Shown here piece after piece: positions 32,922-41,989 of a DNA stretch of 59,063 nucleotides (within the stretch, counting starts at the first letter, position 1; the number at the start of each line of letters is the position of its first letter). The notes below the pieces were generated by a model. That model made no database searches. It worked only from the letters and a program-made list of their open reading frames with translations, and was not told the origin of the DNA. Source of the DNA: Planctomycetota bacterium (GTDB taxonomy: Bacteria > Planctomycetota > Planctomycetia > Planctomycetales > Planctomycetaceae); assembly GCA_003670925.1 (NCBI GenBank), contig QWQG01000169.1:1-59063 (forward strand), given 5' to 3'. Made by a program: the position numbers and the translations under genes.

Positions 32922-34100
32922 TTACCACTTATCCACCGGGCCGCTGGGGACGGGGATTTCTACGTCGGTGAGAACGCCACTGCGGTTGCCGTCGATGGGG
33001 CCGGACTTTTGAATCTCAGCGATGGCAGCGTTCATTTCTGCTCGGGAGCTCACCTGCTGAAAATCGCCGCGAAGGCGTTTCAGAATTCGCATGCCTTTTA
33101 GGTACCAGTGAGCCATCTTGCGAAAGCGAATGATCGCGCGTTCGCTGCCATGGCGTTCTTCCAGACACGCATATTGCTGCAGCATGAGCTGCAAACGTTC
33201 GTCAAAGGTTCCTGCCGGAGCATAACTGCCCGTCTGTTCCCATTCGACCAGTTGGCGAAAGATCCATGGGTTGGCCAGGGCGGCACGACCGATGGAAATT
33301 CCATGGCAGCCCGTTTCTTTGAGCATGCGAGCAGCATCAGCGACGTTGCGAATATCTCCGTTACCGATGACTGGAATTTTTTCGACCGCTTCGACAACCG
33401 CGCGAATTCCGGGCAACGAAACCGTGCCGCCAAAACCCTGTTCTCGCGTGCGCCCATGAATGGCTACGGCAGCCACGCCCACTTGTTCGAACTGCCGCGC
33501 GAAGAAAGGGGCGGAGAGGCTGCTACTGTCCCAGCCGAGTCGCATCTTGACACTGACGGGAATTGAAACGGCCTCGACAACGGTTTGCACGAGCTTGAGC
33601 GTTCCATCGATGTTGCACATCATTCCGGCGCCCGCCCCGGCTCCGGCGATGCGATTAACGGGGCAACCCATATTGATATCAATTGTATCGACGCCCAGTT
33701 CGACCAGCAGTTGCGCGGCGTCCGCCATGATTTTCGGTTCACTGCCGAAAATTTGAACGGCAAACGGACGATCTTCCGGATGCGTTTCGACCATCTCCAT
33801 GGTGCGTTCGTTGCGACTGATGAGTGCTCGTGAATTCACGAGGTCTGTGGTCGCGAGGCCAACACCACCAATCCTCCGTACGATGCGGCGAAACGGCAGC
33901 GTCGTGAATCCTGCCAGCGGGGATAAAAGATACCGGCTGACCAGTGGTAGTTGTCCGTACTTCAGCGCGTCCCGAAATGGCACACGATCCACTTCGGTGC
34001 GCGTGGCGGAACTGGCGGAAGGCTGGCGAAAGACGTCTGGAATGGCGCTGCGAATGAGTTTAGTCCTTTTTGAGACTGGATTCTTATGTAGCTTGGACAT
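32922..34100 (-). CDS. tRNA-dihydrouridine synthase (Dus family)
   Basis: FMN enzyme reducing uridine to dihydrouridine in tRNA. Core: YLLSPLAGFTTLPFRRIVRR, FAVQIFGSEPKIMADAAQLL, DTIDINMGCPVNRI with catalytic Cys, VSVKMRLGWDSS and HGRTREQGF, plus NGDIRNVADAARML. The length (392) includes a roughly 50-residue non-conserved N-terminus. The only ATG is at 34100, inside the end of repeat copy B, so the first five codons (MSKLH) come from the repeat. Closest in look to DusB, but the subfamily is not certain. It ends 3 bp from the convergent gene at 29940. Confidence 0.93.
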   Translation of the reverse strand: MSKLHKNPVSKRTKLIRSAIPDVFRQPSASSATRTEVDRVPFRDALKYGQLPLVSRYLLSPLAGFTTLPFRRIVRRIGGVGLATTDLVNSRALISRNERTMEMVETHPEDRPFAVQIFGSEPKIMADAAQLLVELGVDTIDINMGCPVNRIAGAGAGAGMMCNIDGTLKLVQTVVEAVSIPVSVKMRLGWDSSSLSAPFFARQFEQVGVAAVAIHGRTREQGFGGTVSLPGIRAVVEAVEKIPVIGNGDIRNVADAARMLKETGCHGISIGRAALANPWIFRQLVEWEQTGSYAPAGTFDERLQLMLQQYACLEERHGSERAIIRFRKMAHWYLKGMRILKRLRGDFQQVSSRAEMNAAIAEIQKSGPIDGNRSGVLTDVEIPVPSGPVDKW

Positions 34101-34214
34101 TCATGTCCGAGACGTGCACCAAACAAAGTTGCAATCGCAAGTATGGTCACCTGAGCCCAATCTTAACCTCAGCGGCAATACTTGGCCACACGACGCACAT
34201 GAATGTCCATCCGC
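34087..34214 (+). repeat. Dispersed inverted-terminal repeat, copy B
   Basis: 128 bp. Starts TGTAGCTTGGACATTCATGT then CCGAGACG, ends GGCCACACGACGCACATGAA then TGTCCATCCGCC. Both ends match copies A, C and D; the interior does not. It supplies the ATG of the dus gene on the minus strand. Confidence 0.8.
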
Positions 34215-34433
34215 CGTCACGTCACGGGACTCGCGGGCCAAAAGACGCGCGAAAATCTGCAGTTTTTGCTGGCGGGTGTTGGTCTTCGGCGGTGACCGAT
34301 TGTTGATTTGGGGAAAACAGGTCGGTGTTGATTTCGCGTGTGTAAAGTGGCGAGAAAGTGATTGCCCGGATTGGGTTTTTCGGATAGGAATGTCCGTAGT
34401 GCGCCCCTAAAAGGCGATAAGGCAACAACAGAC
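34215..34433. other. Rest of the dus-MFS intergenic region
   Basis: With copy B this makes a 333-bp gap between the divergent dus and MFS starts. No gene is seen. It should hold the MFS promoter. Confidence 0.5.
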
Positions 34434-36080
34434 ATGACGCGTGTTTTCGCGTTGAATTATGGCAGCTTCGGAAAACCGAAGCGGCGTGCTCCGATGATTA
34501 TGCAGACGCAAACTGTACCACGCGGAAAAATCCTGCGGCGGAATTTGACAGCCATGAACGCAGATGGATTTTCCTTCAGCGTCATGGTCGGGATCGCAGA
34601 AACCTATCTCCCAGCCTTCGTCCTTGCACGCGGTCTGGGAGAGGTGAACGCCGCGTTGATCGCTACTATTCCAGTCTTGTTGGGAAGTGTGTTGCAACTG
34701 CTCTCGCCCATGGCATTGCAGCGTCTGAAGTCCTATCGCCGCTTCGTCGTGATGACAGCTTCGATTCAGGCCAGCAGTATGTTGATTCTGATGACGATGG
34801 CACTGCTGCCGCATGTTCCTGCATGGGCCATATTTATTCCGGCGACATTGTATTGGGCGGCCGGGCTGGCTACTGGTCCGGCGTGGAACACATGGGTGGA
34901 GTATCTGGTTCCTCAGAGAATCCGTAGCGGATTTTTTGCGCGTCGCAGTCGGATGTGCCAGATTGGTGTCCTGCTGGGATTGATCGCGGGAGGCCTATTT
35001 TTGAAATGGTCCGTCGCTCACAATCTAACTGTCGCTGTGTTTGCAGTGCTGTTTGGGATCGGTGCGATTGGCCGTTATGTGTCAGCCCTTATGCTGGCGC
35101 GACAAACCGAACAGCCGAACTGGCACGGGGCGGGAAATGGGGACGAAGATGATCAATTATCTGGCGATCCTCGGCAGCTTGGGGACGGCACGGACGAGCA
35201 TGGCAAGCAGGATGCTTATCCCACGGAATTCCCGAACATTGTATCGGCGAAAGAACGCTTCGCAGCGATTGTGCAGGCTCTGAAACACCCAGGATCGGCT
35301 GGTCGCTTGGTATTGTTTCTCATGGTTGTGCAAACAGCCGTGCATGTCTCGGGCCCATACTTTACGCCATATATGCTTAGAGTTCTGAAGATGTCGTGGA
35401 TGGAGTACATGTGTCTGCTCTCGCTGGGTTTTTTCGGGAAAATGCTTGCGCTTCCATGGGCCGGCCGGTTTGCAAATCGATTCGGATCGGATCGCCTGTT
35501 ATGGGTAGGTAGCATTGGGATCGTGCCTGTGAGCGCGATGTGGTTCTTTTCGCAGAACATCTGGTGGCTGGCGGGGATTCAGATTCTGAGCGGCCTCGTC
35601 TGGGGTTGCTATGAACTTGCCATGTTACTGCAATTCTTCCACCAGATTCCTAGTGAAAGACGTGTGGCAGTCCTAACGCTTTACAATCTCGGCAATTCGG
35701 CTGCAATGGTGCTAGGAACTGTCATTGGTGGATTATTTTTGAATGCACTCGGACGTGGGACGGATGCGTATCTGACGCTCTTTGTTGCGTCCGGCTTTAT
35801 GAGATTCTGTGCTCTTCTGGCAATGCCTGGCAGGCATGTGGCTGTCCATACGACGCGCGGAGTCGTCTCGGCATGGATGGGGAGATCGGTTCGCCGCTAT
35901 GTGCATTCAGCGCATGCGATGCGTGCGGTTCAGGGCGTGCACATGAATGTTTCTCAAGCGTCTAGGGTCAGCGACGTGGTGTTGAGTATCCACGAAGGAT
36001 CATCGATTACGTCACGTGTGATCGATGATGGCGGAACCACGAAACGCCGCGATGGTTCGTCGGTGTCGCAAAGTGGATGA
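34434..36080 (+). CDS. Major facilitator superfamily transporter
   Basis: A 548-residue inner-membrane transporter with about 12 helices: FSFSVMVGIAETYLPAFVLA begins the first and LTLFVASGFMRFCALLAMPG is near the last. The central loop (about residues 220-270) is acidic and hydrophilic (GNGDEDDQLSGDPRQLGDGT). About 80 residues follow the last helix, probably cytoplasmic, Arg/Ser-rich. ATG at 34434 follows GATAAGG; Met22 later is an alternative. The substrate cannot be told. Repeat copy C begins 24 bp after the stop. Confidence 0.85.
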   Translation: MTRVFALNYGSFGKPKRRAPMIMQTQTVPRGKILRRNLTAMNADGFSFSVMVGIAETYLPAFVLARGLGEVNAALIATIPVLLGSVLQLLSPMALQRLKSYRRFVVMTASIQASSMLILMTMALLPHVPAWAIFIPATLYWAAGLATGPAWNTWVEYLVPQRIRSGFFARRSRMCQIGVLLGLIAGGLFLKWSVAHNLTVAVFAVLFGIGAIGRYVSALMLARQTEQPNWHGAGNGDEDDQLSGDPRQLGDGTDEHGKQDAYPTEFPNIVSAKERFAAIVQALKHPGSAGRLVLFLMVVQTAVHVSGPYFTPYMLRVLKMSWMEYMCLLSLGFFGKMLALPWAGRFANRFGSDRLLWVGSIGIVPVSAMWFFSQNIWWLAGIQILSGLVWGCYELAMLLQFFHQIPSERRVAVLTLYNLGNSAAMVLGTVIGGLFLNALGRGTDAYLTLFVASGFMRFCALLAMPGRHVAVHTTRGVVSAWMGRSVRRYVHSAHAMRAVQGVHMNVSQASRVSDVVLSIHEGSSITSRVIDDGGTTKRRDGSSVSQSG

Positions 36081-36103
36081 CCGGGTTCGTTGGGTGGGAT
36101 TTA

Positions 36104-36234
36104 TGTAGCTTGGACATTCTTGTCCGAGAACTCACCAGCCAGCGTGCCATCCCTACCGTGATTCATGTTGCGGCACAGCTTCCGTCTAGATGGTGTTTCT
36201 TGGCCATGCGACGAACATGCATGTTCATTCTACA
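36104..36234 (+). repeat. Dispersed inverted-terminal repeat, copy C
   Basis: 131 bp with the most complete ends: TGTAGCTTGGACATTCTTGT at the left and CATGCATGTTCATTCTACA at the right, so TGTAG...CTACA. It fills the gap between the MFS gene and mobA (convergent). Its right end supplies the TAG stop of mobA. Confidence 0.82.
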
Positions 36235-36850
36235 AGAGGGCCTGCTTGACATGTTCGTAATCCTCGGGTGTGTTGCAATTTAGCAGGCTGTCGAGATTCT
36301 GATCGACCGTGCGAATTGCATCCAGCGGCAACCAAGATGTTCGCAGGTTTTCTGACAACGCGGCAGCGCGGTGCTGGCCGGATGTGATGAGTCTTGCTGC
36401 GGTAGCGGCGGCAGCGATGCGGTAGATCGCGCATAAGGGATAGGCGAAATTGGAGTCACGGACGACGACAGCGTCGAATTCTTCCGTGAGCTGATTTCGC
36501 AACAGACGGATCAACTCCGGTTTTAGGAGTGGAACATCGCATGACGTGACGAACGCGGCGGCGGGTGCGTCTTCAGTCGTCTGCAGATATGTCAATGCCT
36601 GCGCAATTCCAGCCAGTGGTCCGGCATCACGGATTTCATCGCGCAGTACCTCGATGTTGCTCTCCGATTGGGGAATTTGCTGATCAACTGCCGCTACGAT
36701 GAGAATCCGTGACACTTCCGGCTGCACAATTCGGCAGATTCGTTGAAGTAGAGTTTCGCCGAGGACCACCAGTCGGTATTTTTCCTTTCCCATTCGACGA
36801 CTTTTGCCGCCGCACAGGACAACCCCGGCAAGTTGCTCGAGTTTAATCAT
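36230..36850 (-). CDS. mobA: Molybdenum cofactor guanylyltransferase
   Basis: Adds GMP to Mo-molybdopterin. 206 residues with the N-terminal nucleotidyltransferase motif GVVLCGGKSRRMGKEKYRLV, DAGPLAGIAQALTYL, VTSCDVPLLKPELIRLLRNQ and a C-terminal NTPEDYEHVKQALL close to the NTPEE of MobA. The stop codon TAG (36230-36232) is part of the repeat end. No other molybdenum gene lies next to it. Confidence 0.92.
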   Translation of the reverse strand: MIKLEQLAGVVLCGGKSRRMGKEKYRLVVLGETLLQRICRIVQPEVSRILIVAAVDQQIPQSESNIEVLRDEIRDAGPLAGIAQALTYLQTTEDAPAAAFVTSCDVPLLKPELIRLLRNQLTEEFDAVVVRDSNFAYPLCAIYRIAAAATAARLITSGQHRAAALSENLRTSWLPLDAIRTVDQNLDSLLNCNTPEDYEHVKQALL

Positions 36851-36932
36851 TCAGAAATATCTCCAGTGACGGGGCGACCGTGTCCGCCAAATCGCTCAAC
36901 GCATTTTACAGTTAAACCACAAGGATCGTATC

Positions 36933-37415
36933 GTGTCCGAAGAACAATTGCCTCAACTGACCGGGTTGGAACAGACCGGTTTCGAACAGGGGCCACCAGA
37001 CCAGCCCGGTCCATGGTATCGCGATGGCCTGCCGTTTACATGTTCGCAGTGTGGAGATTGCTGCACAGGGCCTCCGGGAGTTGTCTGGGCGAGCGAAGAA
37101 GAGCTCCTTGAGATTGCGGAATATCTGGGGAAACCCATTGGTGAAATCCGACTGTTTCATACACGAATTGTCCGTGGCCGAGTTTCGCTGACGGAGTTTG
37201 CGAATGGCGACTGCACATTTTTCGATTCAAAAAGTCGCAAGTGTACGGTCTATCCGGCGCGGCCCGTCCAGTGCCGCACATGGCCCTTCTGGAACTCGCA
37301 CCTTGCGAGCGAAACCGCGTGGAAGAAAGTCTGCGACGTCTGCCCCGGTGCAGGCGTCGGCGCATTCTTCAGCTTGGAGCAGATTGAAGAGCGGGCCAAG
37401 CGAATCGACATGTGA
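36933..37415 (+). CDS. YkgJ-type cysteine-cluster protein
   Basis: 160 residues of the YkgJ/CxxCxxCC family, predicted to bind zinc or an Fe-S cluster. The cysteines are FTCSQCGDCCTGP, a Cys in NGDCTFF, KCTVYPARPVQCRTWPFW and KKVCDVCPG. The start is GTG at 36933 with AAGGA at 36921. It is 82 bp from the divergent mobA and 162 bp before ilvD. Role not known. Confidence 0.9.
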   Translation: MSEEQLPQLTGLEQTGFEQGPPDQPGPWYRDGLPFTCSQCGDCCTGPPGVVWASEEELLEIAEYLGKPIGEIRLFHTRIVRGRVSLTEFANGDCTFFDSKSRKCTVYPARPVQCRTWPFWNSHLASETAWKKVCDVCPGAGVGAFFSLEQIEERAKRIDM

Positions 37416-37577
37416 AACGTCCTCTCGTTAGCAATCTCGCGCAATCAAGAGCACCGTGTTTGGTGGGAAAAGGTGGCGTCGTCTTTGCGAGTTTCGATGC
37501 GGACTGTTATCGTTCGACAGCTCATGGAATGTTTGTTCATTTCTCATCTCTGTCCTGATTGCCAAAGTGTGTTTGTT

Positions 37578-39263
37578 ATGACTCAAATCAATAAATTCAG
37601 CCGTCGTATTACGCAGCCAGCTTCTCAGGGTGCCTCCCAGGCGATGCTTTATGCCACCGGGATGGATAAGGCTGACATGGACAAGGCTCAGGTCGGTATC
37701 AGCAGCATGTGGTACGAAGGCAATCCGTGCAACATGCACCTGATGGACCTCGCCGCCAAAGTGCATGCTGGCGTGCAGGCGGAGAATATGATTGGCATGC
37801 GATTCAACACGATCGGTGTCAGCGACGGCATTTCGATGGGCACGGATGGGATGTCCTATTCGCTGCAGTCGCGCGACCTGATTGCGGATTCGATTGAGAC
37901 TGTCATGTCGGCTCAATGGTACGACGCAAACATCTCGTTGCCGGGTTGCGACAAGAACATGCCTGGCTGCATCATGGCGATGGGACGTTTGAATCGTCCG
38001 TCGCTGATGATCTACGGTGGCACGATCAAGCCGGGATGCGGACTCAAGGGCGAGAAGCTAGATATCGTTTCCGCATTTCAGTCCTACGGTGAATACCTCG
38101 GGAAAAAAATCACGGAAGAAGAACGAGCCAGCATCGTCCGGCGCAGCTGTCCCGGAGCTGGTGCCTGTGGCGGTATGTACACGGCCAACACCATGGCGTC
38201 GGCGATTGAGGCGATGGGTATGTGTCTGCCCTACAGTTCATCGACTCCTGCAGAAGATCCGGCGAAGCTGGATGAATGTTTTGCGGCCGGTAATGCGATT
38301 CGGAATTTACTGGAAAAGGATATCAAGCCGCGTGACATCATGACACGGGCGGCATTTGAAAATGCGATGGTGATCATTATGGCGACAGGCGGATCAACGA
38401 ACGCCGTCCTGCATCTGATCGCGATGGCTCGTGCAGTGGAAGTGCCGTTGACAATTGATGACTTCCAGAAAGTCAGCGATCGCGTGCCCTATATTTCGGA
38501 CTTGAAGCCCAGCGGCAAGTTCGTGATGGAAGATTTGCACATGATCGGCGGCACGCCGGCTGTGCTCAAGTATCTGCTGGAAAAAGGTTTTCTCGACGGC
38601 AGTTGCATGACGGTGACCGGCAAGACGCTGGAGCAGAATCTGAAGAATCTGCCTGGACTGAAATCCGGTCAGCAGATTGTGCATCCGCTCGAAAATCCGA
38701 TCAAGGAAAGTGGGCATATTCGCATCATGCGGGGCAACGTGTCTCCCGACGGTGCCGTGGCCAAGATCACTGGCAAAGAAGGTCTTGTCTTCAGCGGTAC
38801 GGCTCGCTGTTTCGATTCAGAAGAGCTGATGTTAACCGGTCTGGAACAAGGGAAAATTCAAAAGGGCGACGTCGTCGTCATTCGCTACGAAGGACCAAAG
38901 GGTGGCCCCGGGATGCCGGAAATGCTCACGCCGACCTCTGCCATTATGGGCGCTGGTCTTGGCACAGATGTGGCATTGCTGACCGACGGTCGTTTCAGCG
39001 GCGGTTCGCACGGATTCATCGTGGGGCATATCACGCCGGAAGCTCAGGTCGGTGGTCCGCTCGCGCTGCTGAAGGATGGTGACAGGATTACCGTTGATGC
39101 TGAGAAGAATGAAATCAACGTTGATTTGTCCGTGAGTGAACTCGCCGCGCGGAAGGCGGCTTTTGTAGCTCCACCGTTCAAGGCGACGCGCGGTACGCTG
39201 GCCAAGTACATCCGCTGCGTGAAGTCAGCTTCGGAAGGCTGTGTGACGGACGAAGAATTGTAG
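37578..39263 (+). CDS. ilvD: Dihydroxy-acid dehydratase
   Basis: Dehydrates dihydroxy-acids in valine, leucine and isoleucine synthesis, with an Fe-S cluster. 561 residues from ATG 37578: [60 protein letters not shown] and [20 protein letters not shown]. The three cluster-type Cys (NPCN, GCDKN, GACGGM) are present. The frame extends 35 codons upstream without conserved sequence. It stands alone, with no other ilv genes nearby. Confidence 0.97.
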   Translation: MTQINKFSRRITQPASQGASQAMLYATGMDKADMDKAQVGISSMWYEGNPCNMHLMDLAAKVHAGVQAENMIGMRFNTIGVSDGISMGTDGMSYSLQSRDLIADSIETVMSAQWYDANISLPGCDKNMPGCIMAMGRLNRPSLMIYGGTIKPGCGLKGEKLDIVSAFQSYGEYLGKKITEEERASIVRRSCPGAGACGGMYTANTMASAIEAMGMCLPYSSSTPAEDPAKLDECFAAGNAIRNLLEKDIKPRDIMTRAAFENAMVIIMATGGSTNAVLHLIAMARAVEVPLTIDDFQKVSDRVPYISDLKPSGKFVMEDLHMIGGTPAVLKYLLEKGFLDGSCMTVTGKTLEQNLKNLPGLKSGQQIVHPLENPIKESGHIRIMRGNVSPDGAVAKITGKEGLVFSGTARCFDSEELMLTGLEQGKIQKGDVVVIRYEGPKGGPGMPEMLTPTSAIMGAGLGTDVALLTDGRFSGGSHGFIVGHITPEAQVGGPLALLKDGDRITVDAEKNEINVDLSVSELAARKAAFVAPPFKATRGTLAKYIRCVKSASEGCVTDEEL

Positions 39264-39531
39264 TCGCCGAGCCGTAACAGCGCACGCATATGGCATTGGC
39301 TCGTTCAACCTCGTGCCCAGCGGGCCGCGATTGTTCTATTTGAAATTTCGTATTTGTGATTTCAAATACGAAGCGCGAGGCGTTGCCCACGCGGTTAAAC
39401 GAATGTGCCTTCCTCAACCGCTCGCGGTCCAGTCGCCGAGACAGCATCTTCCATCAGGCGGATCCACAAGGTATGCTGCACAACTGATCAATCCTCGAAT
39501 CCATGTGGGGCCATCAAACCAGAGGTGAATT
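39264..39531. other. ilvD-Uma2 intergenic region with hairpin 39347-39372
   Basis: A perfect 10-bp stem TTCGTATTTG/CAAATACGAA with a 6-nt loop lies 84 bp after ilvD. It is AT-rich and not followed by a T run, so its role as terminator is uncertain. No gene is seen. Confidence 0.5.
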
Positions 39532-40179
39532 ATGGTAAATGCAGCAGTCAGTTCGTCAATGGCCGAACGACTTGAGGAACTGGGCCATATTTCAGCCGAC
39601 CGACTGCGTCTGTCTCCGGCACCGGGAACCGCTACGGTCGACGACTTGATGGATGCCAATACTCATCGCAAACCGCTTTGTGAGTTGATCGATCAAACGC
39701 TTGTGGAGAAAGCCGTGGGGTTTGAATCATCTGTGGTCGCGGCCACGATACTTGCAATTCTTCATCATTTCGTGGCTCCTCGCCGACTGGGTTTCGTGGC
39801 TGGGGCCGATGGAATGTTCCGGCTGCTGGCCAGCACCGTTCGGGCTCCCGATGTCGCGTTTGTATCCCGCGAGCAACTGCCCGAGGGTAAATTTCCGGCA
39901 GAAGCGTACCCACCATTCTCACCGGATCTCGTGGTCGAAGTGCTGAGCCCAGGAAACACGAAAGCCGAAATGTCACGGAAGCGGGTCGAGTACTTTCATT
40001 CGGGCACGCGGCTGGTCTGGATGGTCGACTGCGTGAATCGCTCCGTCGCCGTCTATACGTCGCCCAGTGCGGTGCGTATCCTGAATGAAGAAGCGACCAT
40101 CGACGGTGGCGAAGTTCTGCCGGGATTCTCCAGTCCGGTCGCGGACTTCTTCGCTGATCTGGACCTCGACTGTGAATGA
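39532..40179 (+). CDS. Uma2 family endonuclease-like protein
   Basis: PD-(D/E)XK-fold protein, 215 residues. Visible core: RKPLCELIDQTLVEKAVGFE, RAPDVAFVSREQLPEGKFPA, FSPDLVVEVLSPGNTKAEMS, with the D...E..S order of Uma2, and a C-terminal GEVLPGFSSPVADFF. ATG 39532 follows AGAGGTGA. The family is abundant in planctomycetes and cyanobacteria; no function in the cell is proven. No partner gene seen. Confidence 0.88.
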   Translation: MVNAAVSSSMAERLEELGHISADRLRLSPAPGTATVDDLMDANTHRKPLCELIDQTLVEKAVGFESSVVAATILAILHHFVAPRRLGFVAGADGMFRLLASTVRAPDVAFVSREQLPEGKFPAEAYPPFSPDLVVEVLSPGNTKAEMSRKRVEYFHSGTRLVWMVDCVNRSVAVYTSPSAVRILNEEATIDGGEVLPGFSSPVADFFADLDLDCE

Positions 40180-40268
40180 TCCGATTGACACATCTGTGGC
40201 GTGACTCACAACATTGGTCCTTGTGCCGGTCAATGCTCTCTTGAAACTGTCATCAGATTTTGTGCATC

Positions 40269-40640
40269 TCAGTGACTGTGCGCATGCTGTGGCTGTTGGC
40301 GGATGAAGCCGTCGAGATCTTCGGCTGCATCCTGCCATTTGCCGTCGCGGGCCTGCTGGATGATGTCGGCCAGTGCTTCAAAGGCTTTGGCCGACAGTTG
40401 ACCGTCATCCCTGAGTTTCTTCAGTCGTCCTGCGGAGTCATCGAGCAGTTCGGTGCGGCGTGAAGTGATGGCTGTGTACAGGGCATCGGTGGTCAATATC
40501 GCTTCTTCAGATTCCAATGCAGGTGGCCCGCCGCAGCCCAAAACTGACAGCAGCAGCAGACTCAGCAGCAGGATAGATGGCAAACCCTTGAGATACGTGA
40601 TTAGAATTCTCCCAGGACTTCGCCACCGCCGCGCGTACAC
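40269..40640 (-). CDS. Small hypothetical lipoprotein
   Basis: About 120 residues. The hydrophobic [19 protein letters not shown] has a lipobox (SVLGC), so it should be a lipoprotein with about 90 soluble residues rich in charged helices ([20 protein letters not shown]). The ATG at 40640 overlaps the end of the DUF1559 gene by 40 bp; a start closer to the hydrophobic segment (TTG at about 40583) would remove the overlap. Small lipoproteins of this kind often follow DUF1559 genes in planctomycetes. Role unknown. Confidence 0.7.
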   Translation of the reverse strand: MYARRWRSPGRILITYLKGLPSILLLSLLLLSVLGCGGPPALESEEAILTTDALYTAITSRRTELLDDSAGRLKKLRDDGQLSAKAFEALADIIQQARDGKWQDAAEDLDGFIRQQPQHAHSH

Positions 40641-41689
40641 AAACCAGCCCAGACAAAACCATCCATGTACTGCGAAATAAAACGTACCGAACCGTCACCA
40701 AGCAGGCAGTGGCAGCCGCCCGCATGTTCGGATTCCAGCTGATCCGGATGCCGGGCAGGATGATTGGGCTGATGAATAATCACCTGAGGATGGTCGTGCA
40801 GGTCTGGCCCGCTGTGGGCCTGAACCAAGGCTCCGCCGCTGTCGCAATCGTCCGTGAGCGTCCCGTTGACTTTTTTGCAGGTGACAGAATACGGCACCAC
40901 ACCGACCCATGTTTTGTCGCTCAGGCGTGATGTGTGCTCACCCACAAAAATGGTGTTGGATGTGCCGTCCGGAATGTCCGCCATGCGGATCCTGCTGTTG
41001 CGATAAAAGGCTCCGTCGATTGTCGCAGATCCAGCATTGGGTATGGGCTCAGGAATGGAGAAGTCAGTCGAATATGCCGCTGGCCGTGCCCATGGTCCCT
41101 GCGTTCCAGCCATGGTGACGTAGTGAGCGTGCGCTATAAAAATTCCCGGAGCATACGGCTGCGGATTTCCTGGTTGCTCGTGATCACCGGATGTATATCT
41201 TCGCAGCGAAAACCCATCACTGCCGCCGACTGCACTTGGACACAGAAACATGGCCAGCTTGACTTTCATGGCCGCCGCATGTTGAGGCGCCCACAATGGA
41301 AGCGTCGGATCAAACTGCTGATACAGCGACAACTGTTCAAGTTGCGGCAGTATCATCACGCCCCAGCCCAGCCCTGATGCGCCATTGCGATTGTCATCCG
41401 GGTAACTCACGCCAAACGCTGACCCCGAGACCACAGGGCTCCCCAGATAGGCGGGGGGCAACACCTGATGGACGTCATGATAGTTGTGAATCGCGAGTCC
41501 AATCTGCTTCAGATTACTCTTGCACTGCGTCCGCCGCGCGGCCTCCCGCGCCTGCTGGACTGCTGGCAACAGCAACGAAACCAGAATTGCAATGATCGCA
41601 ATGACTACGAGCAATTCAATAAGCGTAAATGCTCGCGAGCGACGCGATAGTCGCCCAGAAGACAATCGGCATATCAAATTTTGATTCAT
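40601..41689 (-). CDS. DUF1559 domain protein with prepilin N-terminus
   Basis: 362 residues. [20 protein letters not shown] is a type IV prepilin/pseudopilin cleavage motif with Phe and Glu5, followed by the family segment [20 protein letters not shown] and [20 protein letters not shown] at the end, as in DUF1559. [10 protein letters not shown] is another family mark. ATG 41689 is preferred over a frame extension to 41743. The family is greatly expanded in planctomycetes and probably forms surface or periplasmic filaments, but this is inference. Confidence 0.95.
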   Translation of the reverse strand: MNQNLICRLSSGRLSRRSRAFTLIELLVVIAIIAILVSLLLPAVQQAREAARRTQCKSNLKQIGLAIHNYHDVHQVLPPAYLGSPVVSGSAFGVSYPDDNRNGASGLGWGVMILPQLEQLSLYQQFDPTLPLWAPQHAAAMKVKLAMFLCPSAVGGSDGFSLRRYTSGDHEQPGNPQPYAPGIFIAHAHYVTMAGTQGPWARPAAYSTDFSIPEPIPNAGSATIDGAFYRNSRIRMADIPDGTSNTIFVGEHTSRLSDKTWVGVVPYSVTCKKVNGTLTDDCDSGGALVQAHSGPDLHDHPQVIIHQPNHPARHPDQLESEHAGGCHCLLGDGSVRFISQYMDGFVWAGLCTRGGGEVLGEF

Positions 41690-41774
41690 ATGGATGAACT
41701 CTGTGGTAGTCAAAGTCGTAACTGGCGACGACACCGATTGCAATTCAGGCCCCGGAGATCTGCGGCAGCCATCT

Positions 41775-41815
41775 TGTAGCTCGCGCTACACTTGAGGATT
41801 GTAGCATGTGCTACA
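41775..41815. repeat. Tandem pair of TGTAGC/GCTACA hairpins
   Basis: Two 16-bp palindromes (TGTAGCTCGCGCTACA and TGTAGCATGTGCTACA), each a 6-bp stem with a 4-nt loop, separated by 9 bp, about 90-130 bp upstream of the DUF1559 start. They may be tandem regulator sites or a small repeat. Confidence 0.55.
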
Positions 41816-41895
41816 TTAGCGTCAATGTCGGATTTCAAAGATTCTGCGCGTGCTCGTCGTGGCGAAACGGTTGGTGAATGGCAGGCCATTGATGT

Positions 41896-41954
41896 GTGCC
41901 ACTGGGTCTGCCAGTGCTTCCTGCAAATGGGAGCACTGGCAAAGCCAGTGGCAC
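41896..41954. repeat. Long nested hairpin, CACTGG/CCAGTG type
   Basis: The arms GTGCCACTGG and CCAGTGGCAC lie at the outer ends of a 23-bp stem with two mismatches and a 13-nt loop. Each arm also holds its own CACTGG/CCAGTG palindrome, giving the doubled structure of REP/BIME-like elements. It lies past the stop of the radical SAM gene and could double as its terminator. Confidence 0.65.
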
Positions 41955-41989
41955 GCAACCCGGCAATGAGTGCGTGACAGAGCACTCAT

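Larger units (their letters stand above)
41690..41989. other. DUF1559-radical SAM intergenic region with two families of palindromes
   Basis: 300 bp with no gene. It holds two tandem TGTAGC-NNNN-GCTACA hairpins (41775-41790 and 41800-41815) and a long nested hairpin (41896-41954). Confidence 0.6.

Noticed and set aside
32922-34100. Naming the gene dusB outright
   Set aside because: The core fits Dus, but the subfamily cannot be fixed by eye with this unusual N-terminus.
39532-40179. Treating Uma2 as part of a defence island
   Set aside because: It stands alone between housekeeping genes with no partner.
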